From: Planctomycetales bacterium
GTDB lineage: Bacteria; Planctomycetota; Phycisphaerae; SM23-33
NCBI GenBank assembly: GCA_030642005.1
Contig: DAOWOP010000121.1
Location: 1 to 7,833 of the forward strand
Direction: 5' to 3'
DNA length: 7,833 nucleotides
The notes under the pieces are model-generated. The model ran no database searches. It was not told the origin of the DNA and was given only the letters and a program-made list of their open reading frames with translations. The position numbers were made by a program, and so were the translations under genes. Within the stretch, counting starts at the first letter, position 1. The number at the start of each line of letters is the position of its first letter. This document shows positions 1-6,234 of the stretch, in pieces.

Positions 1-3
1 CAT

Positions 4-22
4 TTATGCGTTCGGCGCATAA
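4..22. repeat. Small perfect inverted repeat at left edge
   Basis: TTATGCG (4-10) and CGCATAA (16-22) are perfect reverse complements around the 5-base loop TTCGG. The right arm contains the TAA that closes a frame entering from the left edge, so this could be the end-of-gene hairpin of an upstream gene. No T-run follows directly, so it is not a classical intrinsic terminator. Confidence 0.4.
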
Positions 23-196
23 TAATATCAAATCCTGTAATTTTGTTCTGTTTTCAAGAACGGTCAGTTTGAGTATTGAGGTAACCGTTCAGGCCTTTGA
101 AAAACCAGAGACATCCAACCTATTTTAGGAAGTAGAGCGAATCTTGTGAATGCACTATAACCTTGTTTCTCCAGCACCCACAACCTCCGATCCCAA

Positions 197-241
197 GGGG
201 TTTCCGCGATGCTCCAACTTCGCTTCGGTTGAAGCCACCCC
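197..241 (-). other. Nested fold-back just after the aminotransferase stop codon
   Basis: Bases 211-218 (GCTCCAAC) and 228-235 (GTTGAAGC) form an 8-bp stem around a 9-base loop, enclosed by an outer 5-bp stem of GGGGT (197-201) and ACCCC (237-241). On the minus strand the single imperfect position becomes a G-U pair, so the structure is better as RNA read from the aminotransferase strand. It starts 6 bases beyond the stop codon. No U-run follows, so it may be a mRNA 3'-end structure rather than a textbook terminator. Confidence 0.35.
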
Positions 242-246
242 GACGA

Positions 247-1437
247 TCATGTCTGCTTGAGCATTTCTTCAAGTCGGTCGATGCCTTTGTCTATCTGCTC
301 CAGGCTTGCGGCGAATGACAGGCGGACGCAACGGTCCTCGCCGAAGGCGATTCCCGGAACCATCGCCACCTTGGCCTGCTCCAGGCAGACGCCGGCGAAA
401 TCCATTGAACCGTTGACTTTCGTTTCTCCAAACGTCCTGCCGAAGTGGGCGGATACGTCAGGAAAGCAATAGAATGCTCCGGTCGGCTCGGTGCAGGAGA
501 CGCCTTCGATGGCGTTCAGCCTCCGGTGCATATGCCGGCCTCGCTTCTCGAACTCCTTCCGCATTGTTTTGATGGATTCCGCCGCGGCCGGGTCGGTGTA
601 GGCTGCCAATGCCCCGGCCTGGATGAAACCGGCCGGGCTGCTGGTCTGGTGCGACCCCAGCGCCGCCATCGCCTTGATGACCTCTGCCGGACCTGCGATC
701 CATCCTATCCGCCATCCGGTCATGCTGAAGGTTTTCGCCAGGCCGTTGAACGTCAGCGTCCGCTCGATAAGCCGTTCGTCCAGCGAAGCGAAACTGACGA
801 AGCGGGTGTCGCCGTAGAGGAATTTCTCGTAAATCTCGTCGGTAAAGACGACCAGGTCTGTTTTCAGTACAGCCTCGGCGATGTCCTTGAGTTCTTCAGG
901 CGTATAGGTTGCGCCGGTCGGGTTGCACGGGCTGTTGATGAGGATGATTTTCGCCTGGCCTGCATTGGCGGCGATGTCTTCGGCCGTAATCTTGAAATTC
1001 CTTTCCGGGCCTGTGGGGATGAAAATGCACTCTCCTCCGGCGAGCTTTACCTGTTCGGGATAACTGACCCAGTATGGAACCGGCATCAACACCTTGTCGC
1101 CCGGATTCAGTAAGACCTGAAAGGCATTGAACAGCGCCTGTTTTCCGCCGAAGGTTACGAGGACGTTTTCCGGCTTGAGGTCCAGTCCGTTTTCGCGTCG
1201 GAGTTTTTCGACGATAGCGACCTTGAGTTCGGCTCCGCATTTGGGCGTGTATTTTGTATCGCCGGCGTCGAGAGCGGCTTTTGCGGCGGCCTTGATGAAT
1301 TCGGGCGTGTCGAAGTCCGGCTCGCCGGCGCCGAAGGATACCACGTCGATACCTTCGGCTTTCATCTGCCTGGCGCGGGCGGTAACGGCCAGCGTCGCGC
1401 TGGGTGTTACACTCTTTATCCGGCTGGATAGTTGCAT
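247..1437 (-). CDS. aspC: Class I PLP-dependent aspartate aminotransferase (possibly aspartate/prephenate)
   Basis: This cytoplasmic enzyme exchanges amino groups between aspartate and 2-oxoglutarate (oxaloacetate and glutamate). The 396-residue length is normal for the Bacillus/Thermus-type class I family. Visible motifs in 396-aa numbering: GAGEPDFDTP at 36-45, PYWVSYPEQVKLAGG from about 121, NPTG at 172-175, DEIYE from Asp200 (pyridine-nitrogen Asp) with Tyr203, the Schiff-base Lys235 in NGLAKTFSMTGWR with Arg243, and the carboxylate-binding Arg372 in CVRLSFA. Thr44 and Lys99 (GGKQ) lie where prephenate-using members of this family carry Thr and Lys, so a second role in arogenate synthesis is possible. 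The ATG at 1437 is chosen because a strong ribosome site (GGAGAAGGAAG) lies just upstream; an in-frame TTG at 1455 falls within that site. The gene is divergent from the hydrolase gene, and no defect is seen. Confidence 0.95.
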   Translation of the reverse strand: MQLSSRIKSVTPSATLAVTARARQMKAEGIDVVSFGAGEPDFDTPEFIKAAAKAALDAGDTKYTPKCGAELKVAIVEKLRRENGLDLKPENVLVTFGGKQALFNAFQVLLNPGDKVLMPVPYWVSYPEQVKLAGGECIFIPTGPERNFKITAEDIAANAGQAKIILINSPCNPTGATYTPEELKDIAEAVLKTDLVVFTDEIYEKFLYGDTRFVSFASLDERLIERTLTFNGLAKTFSMTGWRIGWIAGPAEVIKAMAALGSHQTSSPAGFIQAGALAAYTDPAAAESIKTMRKEFEKRGRHMHRRLNAIEGVSCTEPTGAFYCFPDVSAHFGRTFGETKVNGSMDFAGVCLEQAKVAMVPGIAFGEDRCVRLSFAASLEQIDKGIDRLEEMLKQT

Positions 1438-1442
1438 AGTTT

Positions 1443-1453
1443 CTTCCTTCTCC
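1443..1453 (-). promoter_or_regulatory. Strong Shine-Dalgarno that fixes the aminotransferase start
   Basis: Read on the minus strand, the purine tract GGAGAAGGAAG precedes the ATG at 1437 by about 5 bases. The same bases would encode GEGK-like residues if the upstream TTG (1455) were used, and family members normally begin MQLSSRI, so the tract is a ribosome site and not coding sequence. Confidence 0.75.
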
Positions 1454-1480
1454 AATTGTTGGTTTTTACCTTGCGGAACG

Positions 1481-1512
1481 CTATAAAGTAATCATTTCAG
1501 CGGATTTGTCAA
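1481..1512 (-). promoter_or_regulatory. Candidate promoter of the aminotransferase gene
   Basis: The minus strand has a perfect TTGACA -35 (1512-1507), followed after 18-19 bases by CTTTATA (1488-1482) as a weak -10. The leader to the ATG would be about 35-40 bases. The -35 is excellent but the -10 is poor, so the call is tentative. Confidence 0.4.
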
Positions 1513-1534
1513 ACCCGGAGAAAAAGCATTTTAT
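1506..1534 (+). promoter_or_regulatory. Candidate promoter of the hydrolase gene, overlapping the divergent one
   Basis: TTGTCA (1506-1511) and TTTTAT (1529-1534) are 17 bases apart, matching sigma-70-type spacing with 5/6 and 4/6 agreement. The -35 overlaps the opposite-strand TTGACA because the core TTTGTCAAA is nearly palindromic. The start would leave a leader of about 80 bases. Other AT-rich pairs closer to the gene (TTGTAA at 1539, GATAAA at 1560) are equally possible. Confidence 0.3.
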
Positions 1535-1595
1535 TTCCTTGTAATATTTTTCGTTAGTTGATAAATGGTACACCTTGCTGATACGGCGTATGGCC

Positions 1596-1613
1596 ATATT
1601 CACGAATCGGGAG
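1596..1613 (+). promoter_or_regulatory. Leader motif ATATTCAC plus Shine-Dalgarno of the hydrolase gene
   Basis: ATATTCAC (1596-1603) begins exactly 25 bases before the ATG at 1621 and is followed by GGGAG (1609-1613), 7 bases from the start. The same octamer at the same distance precedes the DUF3160 gene, and 18 of the 25 leader bases are identical. Confidence 0.6.
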
Positions 1614-1620
1614 AGCCGCT

Positions 1621-3363
1621 ATGAAACGAGTCGTCATATTTCTTTTCGCAAGCATTATTTTATTACAGGCTTATCCGGCGATGGGGGAAGAAAAGACGAT
1701 CCTGCTGGATGATTGCCGGTACGCATCAGCCGAGGCCGCTCGCGCACAGTGGAAGCCTCTCGAGAAGGACTTTCCGCCGGTTGGTGTTGGGACCGTTGGT
1801 GGCCTGCCCGTGCTGAAACTTCCGTGCAACTTCAGCACCAACGAGCATTGGCGTCTCGGCTGGCAGCGTAGCGGCGAGTGGGACCTGTCGGGCTGTCAGG
1901 AGATCGCGCTGGACGTTACCGCCGACCGAGGCCGGCCTGCGTTCATGGTGCTGTACTTGCGGAGCGGACCGGGCTGGCATCGGTGCTGGTTAAGCGCGCG
2001 AGCCGGGACGAACACCCTCACGCTGCCGTGTAAAAATTTTGAAACCGAGGGCAAGCCCGCCGGGTGGGACAAAATCACCGCCATCCGCCTGTTTGTGCTG
2101 CACGACGAGGTGAACCGGACGATTCTGGTCTCCAATCTTCGCGGTCTGGCGCGCAAGGGCGATGCCCTCGCTGTCGTGTTGAAACTGTTGGCCGAGGCTG
2201 AGACCGTCGCCGACCAGGCCAAGTCCACCATGAAGCCCGACGATGCGGCCAAGGCGGCCGAGGCGCTCGCCAAGGCCCGACAGGCCTACCAGCGAGCTTA
2301 CGCCGCCGGCGTGCCGTCGAAACCGGGCGAGTTTCGCGCGGTCTGGTGCCACGACCCCAAGGGCATCCGTGGGATGAGTTGGGACCAGGCGTTGAAGACG
2401 CTCTCGGAGGTCGGTTTCAACGCCATTATTGTGAACATGTCCTGGGGTGACGCGGCGGCTCACAAGAGCAAGGTGCTGCCGTTGGCGAACAGGGCTGAAG
2501 GGCGGGATCAACTGGCCGAGTGCGCTGCGGCGGGAAAGAAACACGGCATCGCCGTCCACGCCTGGAAGTGTAATCTGCGCTGCCACAACAGGTCCAGCCA
2601 GTTCTATAAGGACCTCTGCCGCCAGGGACGCTTGATGCAGGATTTCAGCGGCAAGACGGTCGAATTCGCGCTCTGCCCATCCGACCCGGCCAATATAAAA
2701 CTGGAAGTGGATTCCATGGTGGAGATGGCCCGCGATTACGACATCGCCGGCATTCACTTCGATTACATCCGTTTCCCCGGCGACGAGACGTGCTACTGCC
2801 CGCGGTGTCGGGAGCAATTTGAGACCGAGTATAAAGTTAAGGTGAGGAACTGGCCGGCCGATGTTCGCAGCGGCGAACTGAAGGGCAAGTATCTCCAGTT
2901 CCGCCGCGATCGGATCACGAACCTGGTCGCAGCCGTCAGCCGGGCCGCACACAAGGCCAAACCGGACACACTGATTTCGGCGGCGGTGTTCTGGCACTGG
3001 CCCAGCGCCCGCGTGATGGTCGGACAGGACTGGAAACTCTGGGTCGAGAAGGGCTACCTGGATTTCGTCTGCCCCATGCAGTACATCCAGAAGACAGCCG
3101 ACTTTGAAACCCAGATGCGGGCCGTCAGTCGCTGGGTTGATGGGCGTATCCCGCTGATGCCGGGGATCGGCTTGGTGCGGCTCATGACGCCGGACCAGAC
3201 GCTTCACCACATTCTCATTACCCGAAAATATAAAACTGCCGGGTTCGTCCTCTTTCAGTACCGTCCGCCACCGGACAAAGAGCATCTGCCCATTCTGCAC
3301 CTCGGCGCGACGGCGAAAAAGTCCACCTGGACCCCGCCGAAGCCCAAAGCCGGCCAAAAATGA
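1621..3363 (+). CDS. Secreted GHL10/DUF187-type glycoside hydrolase-like protein
   Basis: This is a probable exported glycan-active enzyme; substrate unknown. Residues 1-22 are a Sec signal peptide (MKR, a hydrophobic core, cleavage near AMG). Residues about 28-175 look like a beta-sandwich carbohydrate-binding-like module (LDDC, the run WRLGWQRSGEWDLSGCQ, a terminal LVSNLRG strand). About 181-228 is a charged Ala-rich helical linker. The catalytic-type barrel spans about 236-548: FRAVWCHDP at strand 1, GFNAIIVNMSWGD, HAWKCN, LCPSDP at 351-356, the hallmark GIHFDYIRFPG at 377-387 with Asp381, FWHW at 457-460, and DFVCPMQY at 481-488. E. coli DigH (YddW) of the GHL10 family cleaves denuded peptidoglycan strands, so a cell-wall substrate is possible. 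The mature protein has many cysteines, including CYCPRC at 391-396. The 35-residue tail is Pro/Lys-rich. It lies 99 bp before the DUF3160 gene. Fold is fairly sure, function is not. Confidence 0.85.
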   Translation: MKRVVIFLFASIILLQAYPAMGEEKTILLDDCRYASAEAARAQWKPLEKDFPPVGVGTVGGLPVLKLPCNFSTNEHWRLGWQRSGEWDLSGCQEIALDVTADRGRPAFMVLYLRSGPGWHRCWLSARAGTNTLTLPCKNFETEGKPAGWDKITAIRLFVLHDEVNRTILVSNLRGLARKGDALAVVLKLLAEAETVADQAKSTMKPDDAAKAAEALAKARQAYQRAYAAGVPSKPGEFRAVWCHDPKGIRGMSWDQALKTLSEVGFNAIIVNMSWGDAAAHKSKVLPLANRAEGRDQLAECAAAGKKHGIAVHAWKCNLRCHNRSSQFYKDLCRQGRLMQDFSGKTVEFALCPSDPANIKLEVDSMVEMARDYDIAGIHFDYIRFPGDETCYCPRCREQFETEYKVKVRNWPADVRSGELKGKYLQFRRDRITNLVAAVSRAAHKAKPDTLISAAVFWHWPSARVMVGQDWKLWVEKGYLDFVCPMQYIQKTADFETQMRAVSRWVDGRIPLMPGIGLVRLMTPDQTLHHILITRKYKTAGFVLFQYRPPPDKEHLPILHLGATAKKSTWTPPKPKAGQK

Positions 3364-3388
3364 TCGCTCCATGAAAATCTTTATTATC

Positions 3389-3419
3389 TTGAATCCTTTG
3401 CCCGCCGTTTGCGTCTAAT
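3389..3419 (+). promoter_or_regulatory. Weak candidate promoter for the DUF3160 gene
   Basis: TTGAAT (3389-3394) and TCTAAT (3414-3419, 5/6 to the -10 consensus) are separated by 19 bases, longer than the ideal 17. The resulting leader would be about 37 bases and would include the ATATTCAC motif. Confidence 0.3.
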
Positions 3420-3437
3420 GTTGTAAAAGGTGTCGGT

Positions 3438-3455
3438 ATATTCACAGATAAGGAG
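3438..3455 (+). promoter_or_regulatory. Leader motif ATATTCAC plus Shine-Dalgarno of the DUF3160 gene
   Basis: ATATTCAC (3438-3445) starts 25 bases before the ATG at 3463, and AAGGAG (3450-3455) sits 7 bases before it. The strong ribosome site decides for this ATG over the in-frame GTG at 3430, whose reading frame would run through the site. Confidence 0.65.
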
Positions 3456-3462
3456 CGCAGCG

Positions 3463-5955
3463 ATGAGACGGATCACGGGATTGCTTTTGGCGTGCGTTAT
3501 TGTATTCGGGATTAGTCCTCTGCGGGCCGAAGACCAACTCGTCGGTTCGGCGAAGAAACTCCCCGGCTGCGACGACCTGCCGGCGCGAATGGCGCAGTAT
3601 TACAAGCCGGTCAAGGTCGATGTCAAACCCTCTGCCCCGCAGTACAAACTGCCGCTGGACATATCGAAACTTTCCAATGCGGATTTCACCGGGAAGATGT
3701 ACGAACTTCGTAAGGAGGCAGTGAAGAGTAAGTTCGACGCCGCACTGACCGCTGGCGGTTTCGCGGCCATTGCCGGCGGGCGGAGCGACGACGTAGCCGG
3801 GTTCTACAAATCCCTCAAGACGCGCGGGCTGCCGATATTCATCACGTCCGATTCGCTGCTGCACCTCTACCACATCCAGTTCGACGAGACGCTCAAGGCC
3901 ATCGAGGAGCGGGAATTCTTCGGCGATGCGACGCTGATAAGCAAGGCCATCCAGGCTGAAGCGTTGAGGTTGTACAAATCGACCGACGGCGAATTGAAAG
4001 AATCCGCCCGATTGCTTGTCGGCTACGCGACCGTGCCGGTCGTGGTGCTTTCACAGACGGACTTCGGCACCGAGGCGGTAGCGGCGCTGAAAGAGGTCAA
4101 CTCCTGGCCGGCGCGACCGACTTGGCGACAGCGCACCGAGTTCCATCAGAAATACAAGGAATTGATCGGTGCACTGGTCGTTCATAGAGGCCGCGTGCAC
4201 ATGCGTATCCCCAGTGCGTGGCCTCCCGAGGAAATGAAGGGCACGCTGAAGAAATATATCAAGGCCCACCCGCCCGGCAAGGATCCCGGCGACCTTATTC
4301 CGAAGATTGTGGATAAGGAGGTCCGGGCGGAACTGGACCTTATCGCCGCGCACAGGGGTTTCGACGCCAGTCCGCTGTTCATCTATAAGGAAGACTATTC
4401 CCAGTACGTCCCTCGCGGGCACTACACGCGCAGCAAGAAACTCAAGCAGTATTTCAAGGCCCTGATGTGGTACGGGCGGATGACGTTCATTATCCGAGGA
4501 AAGACGAAAGACACCGAAGGCCGATTCCTCAAGGCAGTGGTCTCGGCCGAAGAGGCGCGCAGGCAGACGCTGGCAGCGGCAATGCTGGCGGGGATGATGG
4601 AGAAGAAACTCACAGACGGCAGGACGCTGGCGGCGGTGTGGGACCGGTTGTATTCGGTAACGGCCTACTACGTCGGCTTCGCCGACGACCTGACGCCGTA
4701 TGAATATCGCGGTGTGATACGCAAGGCCATCGGTCAGGCGGTAACGGCATCGTCGCTGACGAATGCGAAAAAGTTCTTCGAGTTTCGCAAGGCCTTGGCC
4801 AAGTTGCGCAAGCCGGAGATTTACAGCGGCCTGGGCGATCTCGAAGGTCCGCCGGCGGGTATCGCCGACGAAGCGACACTCGCCAAGGCGCTGGGGCTGA
4901 CACAGGGGCTGCGCCTGATGGGGCAGCGGTACATTCCCGATTCATTTATGATGGGCAAGATGGTCTATCCGGCCGTCGGGCTGTACCGGGGCGGCGAGAA
5001 AAAGCCATTTACTTATGTTATGAGCGACGGCGGGCCGATTCGTGGTTTCCCGCGAGGGCTGGATGTAATGGCCGTCCTCGGCTCAGACCGGGCGCGGATG
5101 TGGCTTAAGAAACTCGGCGACGACCAGTATGTCCGCTACGACGAGACGCTTGCGAAGTTGCAGAAGCAATTCGGCGAGATAGACCGTGCCGGTTGGAACC
5201 GCAATATGTACTGGTCCTGGCTGTACGCGCTCAAAGCCCTGCTCAAGGAGTATCCTGCCGGCTATCCGACGTTCATGCAGACCGAGTCCTGGCGGGACAA
5301 GCAACTGTCGGCGGCCCTGGCGAGTTGGTCGCAACTGCGACACGATACGATCCTCTACGCCAAGCAGTCGTACACGATGCGGGCGGGTTCGGCTATGCCG
5401 CGTCCGCCTAAGATGGTCGAAGGCTACGTCGAGCCGGTGCCGGAGTTCTACGCCCGGTTGCTGGCGCTGACGCGGATGACGATCAAGGGCCTGGACGATT
5501 TCAAGGTGCTGGACAAGCAATCCCGCAGCCGGCTCGTTTCTCTTGAGAAAATCGTCGCTCGTCTGCTGGCCATCTCTCAGGCGGAACTGGCGAATAAGAA
5601 ACTCACTGCCGAAGATTACGCCTTTATTCGCGGTTTTGGTTCGCAGTTGAAATCGGTCGTAGCCGGCGTGAAATCCGACGGTTTGGAGACGACCATTGTC
5701 GCCGACGTTCATACCGACGGCAACACCCGGCAGGTTCTCGAGGAGGGCACGGGTTATCTGCACACGATGGTGGTGGTATATCCGATGCCTGACGGTGGGC
5801 TGGTCGCCGGTGTCGGGCCTGTGCTGAGCCATTACGAGTTCAAGCATCCGATGTCCGACCGCCTGACTGATGAAGCATGGAAAAAGATGCTTCGCACCAG
5901 AGCGCCGAAACTACCTGAATGGGCGGGGACGTTCACCGTAACACCGGGTAAGTAA
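3463..5955 (+). CDS. Secreted DUF3160-family protein of unknown function
   Basis: An 830-residue exported protein (start at the ATG after AAGGAG). Residues 1-22 form a Sec signal peptide (MRR, hydrophobic core, cleavage near LRA/ED). A Cys at residue 11 resembles a lipobox, but the hydrophobic stretch before it is too short to favour a lipoprotein. The mature part matches the DUF3160 pattern: LPIFITSDSLLHLYHIQFDE at about 123-142, YFKALMWYGRMTF at 330-342, MGQRYIPDSFM at 486-496, RGLDVMAVLGSDRA at 531-544, SWSQLRHDTILYAKQSYT at 621-638, GYVEPVPEFYARL at 654-666, and near the end ADVHTDGNTRQVLEEGTG at 747-764 followed by the LSHYEFKHP segment. Most of it reads as alpha-helical with a small beta-rich C-terminal part. 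No HExxH, nucleotide-binding or membrane segment is seen. The family has no established function; conserved His, Asp, Glu and Tyr clusters would suit binding or catalysis, which is speculation. The neighbouring secreted hydrolase suggests a shared envelope or extracellular role. Confidence 0.85.
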   Translation: MRRITGLLLACVIVFGISPLRAEDQLVGSAKKLPGCDDLPARMAQYYKPVKVDVKPSAPQYKLPLDISKLSNADFTGKMYELRKEAVKSKFDAALTAGGFAAIAGGRSDDVAGFYKSLKTRGLPIFITSDSLLHLYHIQFDETLKAIEEREFFGDATLISKAIQAEALRLYKSTDGELKESARLLVGYATVPVVVLSQTDFGTEAVAALKEVNSWPARPTWRQRTEFHQKYKELIGALVVHRGRVHMRIPSAWPPEEMKGTLKKYIKAHPPGKDPGDLIPKIVDKEVRAELDLIAAHRGFDASPLFIYKEDYSQYVPRGHYTRSKKLKQYFKALMWYGRMTFIIRGKTKDTEGRFLKAVVSAEEARRQTLAAAMLAGMMEKKLTDGRTLAAVWDRLYSVTAYYVGFADDLTPYEYRGVIRKAIGQAVTASSLTNAKKFFEFRKALAKLRKPEIYSGLGDLEGPPAGIADEATLAKALGLTQGLRLMGQRYIPDSFMMGKMVYPAVGLYRGGEKKPFTYVMSDGGPIRGFPRGLDVMAVLGSDRARMWLKKLGDDQYVRYDETLAKLQKQFGEIDRAGWNRNMYWSWLYALKALLKEYPAGYPTFMQTESWRDKQLSAALASWSQLRHDTILYAKQSYTMRAGSAMPRPPKMVEGYVEPVPEFYARLLALTRMTIKGLDDFKVLDKQSRSRLVSLEKIVARLLAISQAELANKKLTAEDYAFIRGFGSQLKSVVAGVKSDGLETTIVADVHTDGNTRQVLEEGTGYLHTMVVVYPMPDGGLVAGVGPVLSHYEFKHPMSDRLTDEAWKKMLRTRAPKLPEWAGTFTVTPGK

Positions 5956-5965
5956 CGGGAAAACA

Positions 5966-5995
5966 GGGACTAGGGACTAGGGATTTGGGTTTAGG
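5966..5995 (+). repeat. Four in-phase GGG heptads, G-quadruplex motif
   Basis: Units GGGACTA (5966), GGGACTA (5973), GGGATTT (5980) and GGGTTTA (5987) run without interruption and end in GG. Four GGG tracts separated by exactly 4 bases satisfy the standard intramolecular quadruplex pattern on the coding strand, starting 10 bases after the DUF3160 stop codon. In the transcript this could act as a 3'-end block or stability element. Confidence 0.7.
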
Positions 5996-6021
5996 CAAAA
6001 ACAGAAAAAACGGAACCTGAA

Positions 6022-6077
6022 ACTGATGAACTGATTTACCAATCAACCAGTCAACCAGTCAACCAATTAACCAATCT
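6022..6077 (+). repeat. Degenerate octamer tandem array, seven units
   Basis: Seven consecutive 8-base units all begin with AC: ACTGATGA, ACTGATTT, ACCAATCA, ACCAGTCA, ACCAGTCA, ACCAATTA, ACCAATCT. Two adjacent units are identical and the rest differ at one to a few positions. There are no spacers between the units, so this is a simple short-period tandem repeat. Confidence 0.75.
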
Positions 6078-6082
6078 GTTGG

Positions 6083-6105
6083 CGTGCTTGCTTCAGCGAG
6101 GCATG
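6083..6105 (+). terminator. Bulged hairpin, possible terminator after the DUF3160 gene
   Basis: The bases CGTGCTTGC (6083-6091) pair with the 6096-6105 segment around loop TTCA, giving 9 pairs with two G-U wobbles and one bulged G (6098). It is followed by a T-rich stretch (TATTTAATTT, 6107-6116), broadly like an intrinsic terminator but with an interrupted U-run. It lies about 130 bases after the stop codon and just before the next promoter candidate, which is where a terminator would be expected. Confidence 0.4.
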
Positions 6106-6138
6106 GTATTTAATTTGCGTCGAACAGGCGTGTGGGAC

Positions 6139-6167
6139 TTGTCGCGGGGGTGAACGATGCGTAGAAT
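6139..6167 (+). promoter_or_regulatory. Candidate promoter of the TPR gene
   Basis: TTGTCG (6139-6144) and TAGAAT (6162-6167, 5/6 to consensus) are spaced by the ideal 17 bases. Transcription would start near 6174, giving a leader of about 60 bases. This is the best sigma-70-like pair in the spacer and supports separate transcription of the TPR gene. Confidence 0.45.
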
Positions 6168-6234
6168 AAGAGTGGTAACAGGTTGGTTAAGCGGGGTCTC
6201 ATAGGTCTGCGGTTACAGCGGGTGGCGCACATAT

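Larger units (their letters stand above)
1..246. other. Left-edge intergenic region, no gene recognised
   Basis: AT-richer than the coding parts and crossed by stops in all frames on the plus strand. Frame 2 opens with six codons (IYAFGA) before a TAA at 20-22, which could be the tail of a gene lying to the left, but six residues cannot support a call. The only structure seen is one small hairpin at 4-22 and a nested fold-back at 197-241, listed separately. No tRNA-like cloverleaf or tandem repeat was found. Confidence 0.6.
3364..3462 (+). other. Spacer between hydrolase and DUF3160 genes
   Basis: This 99-bp AT-rich spacer has no convincing hairpin terminator, so read-through from the hydrolase gene is possible. 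It also holds a weak internal promoter candidate (3389-3419) and the conserved ATATTCAC leader, so the second gene may be transcribed both ways. Confidence 0.5.
5956..6234. other. Repeat-rich spacer between DUF3160 and TPR genes
   Basis: In order, this 279-bp spacer holds a GGG heptad array (5966-5995), an A-rich link, an octamer array (6022-6077), a bulged hairpin (6083-6105) and a promoter candidate (6139-6167) before the TPR gene. No ORF longer than 15 codons with a ribosome site was seen. Confidence 0.7.

Noticed and set aside
6..128. Forty-codon ORF at the left edge
   Set aside because: No upstream sequence to judge a ribosome site, no known motif, and composition like the spacer.
1438..1455. 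TTG start extending the aminotransferase by six residues
   Set aside because: The extension is made of the Shine-Dalgarno purines themselves, and family members begin at the MQLSSRI methionine.
1990..3372. A 460-codon open frame antisense to the hydrolase gene
   Set aside because: It is the codon-bias shadow of the plus-strand gene. It has no ribosome site and no recognisable domain, and the plus frame shows a signal peptide and clear family motifs.
3430..3462. GTG start extending the DUF3160 protein by eleven residues
   Set aside because: It would place residues before the signal peptide and read through the AAGGAG site; the ATG at 3463 has ideal spacing.
3463..3495. Lipobox-like LLAC at residues 8-11 of the DUF3160 protein
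   Set aside because: The hydrophobic stretch before the Cys is only about seven residues, while a normal signal peptidase I site (LRA/ED) lies further on. A lipoprotein is not excluded but is less likely.
4051..4422. Minus-strand ORFs inside the DUF3160 and TPR genes (for example 5083-5847 and 6691-7422)
   Set aside because: They lie wholly inside well-supported genes, lack ribosome sites and encode low-complexity Arg/Pro/Ala-rich sequence typical of shadow frames.
6022..6077. CRISPR array
   Set aside because: The units are 8 bases and directly adjacent, with no unique spacers and no cas gene nearby.
6157..6204. Fifteen-codon ORF (MRRIRVVTGWLSGVS) after GGGGGTG, a possible leader peptide of the TPR gene
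   Set aside because: It overlaps the best promoter candidate, so it would not lie on the same transcript. No codon run or attenuator stem suggests a leader.
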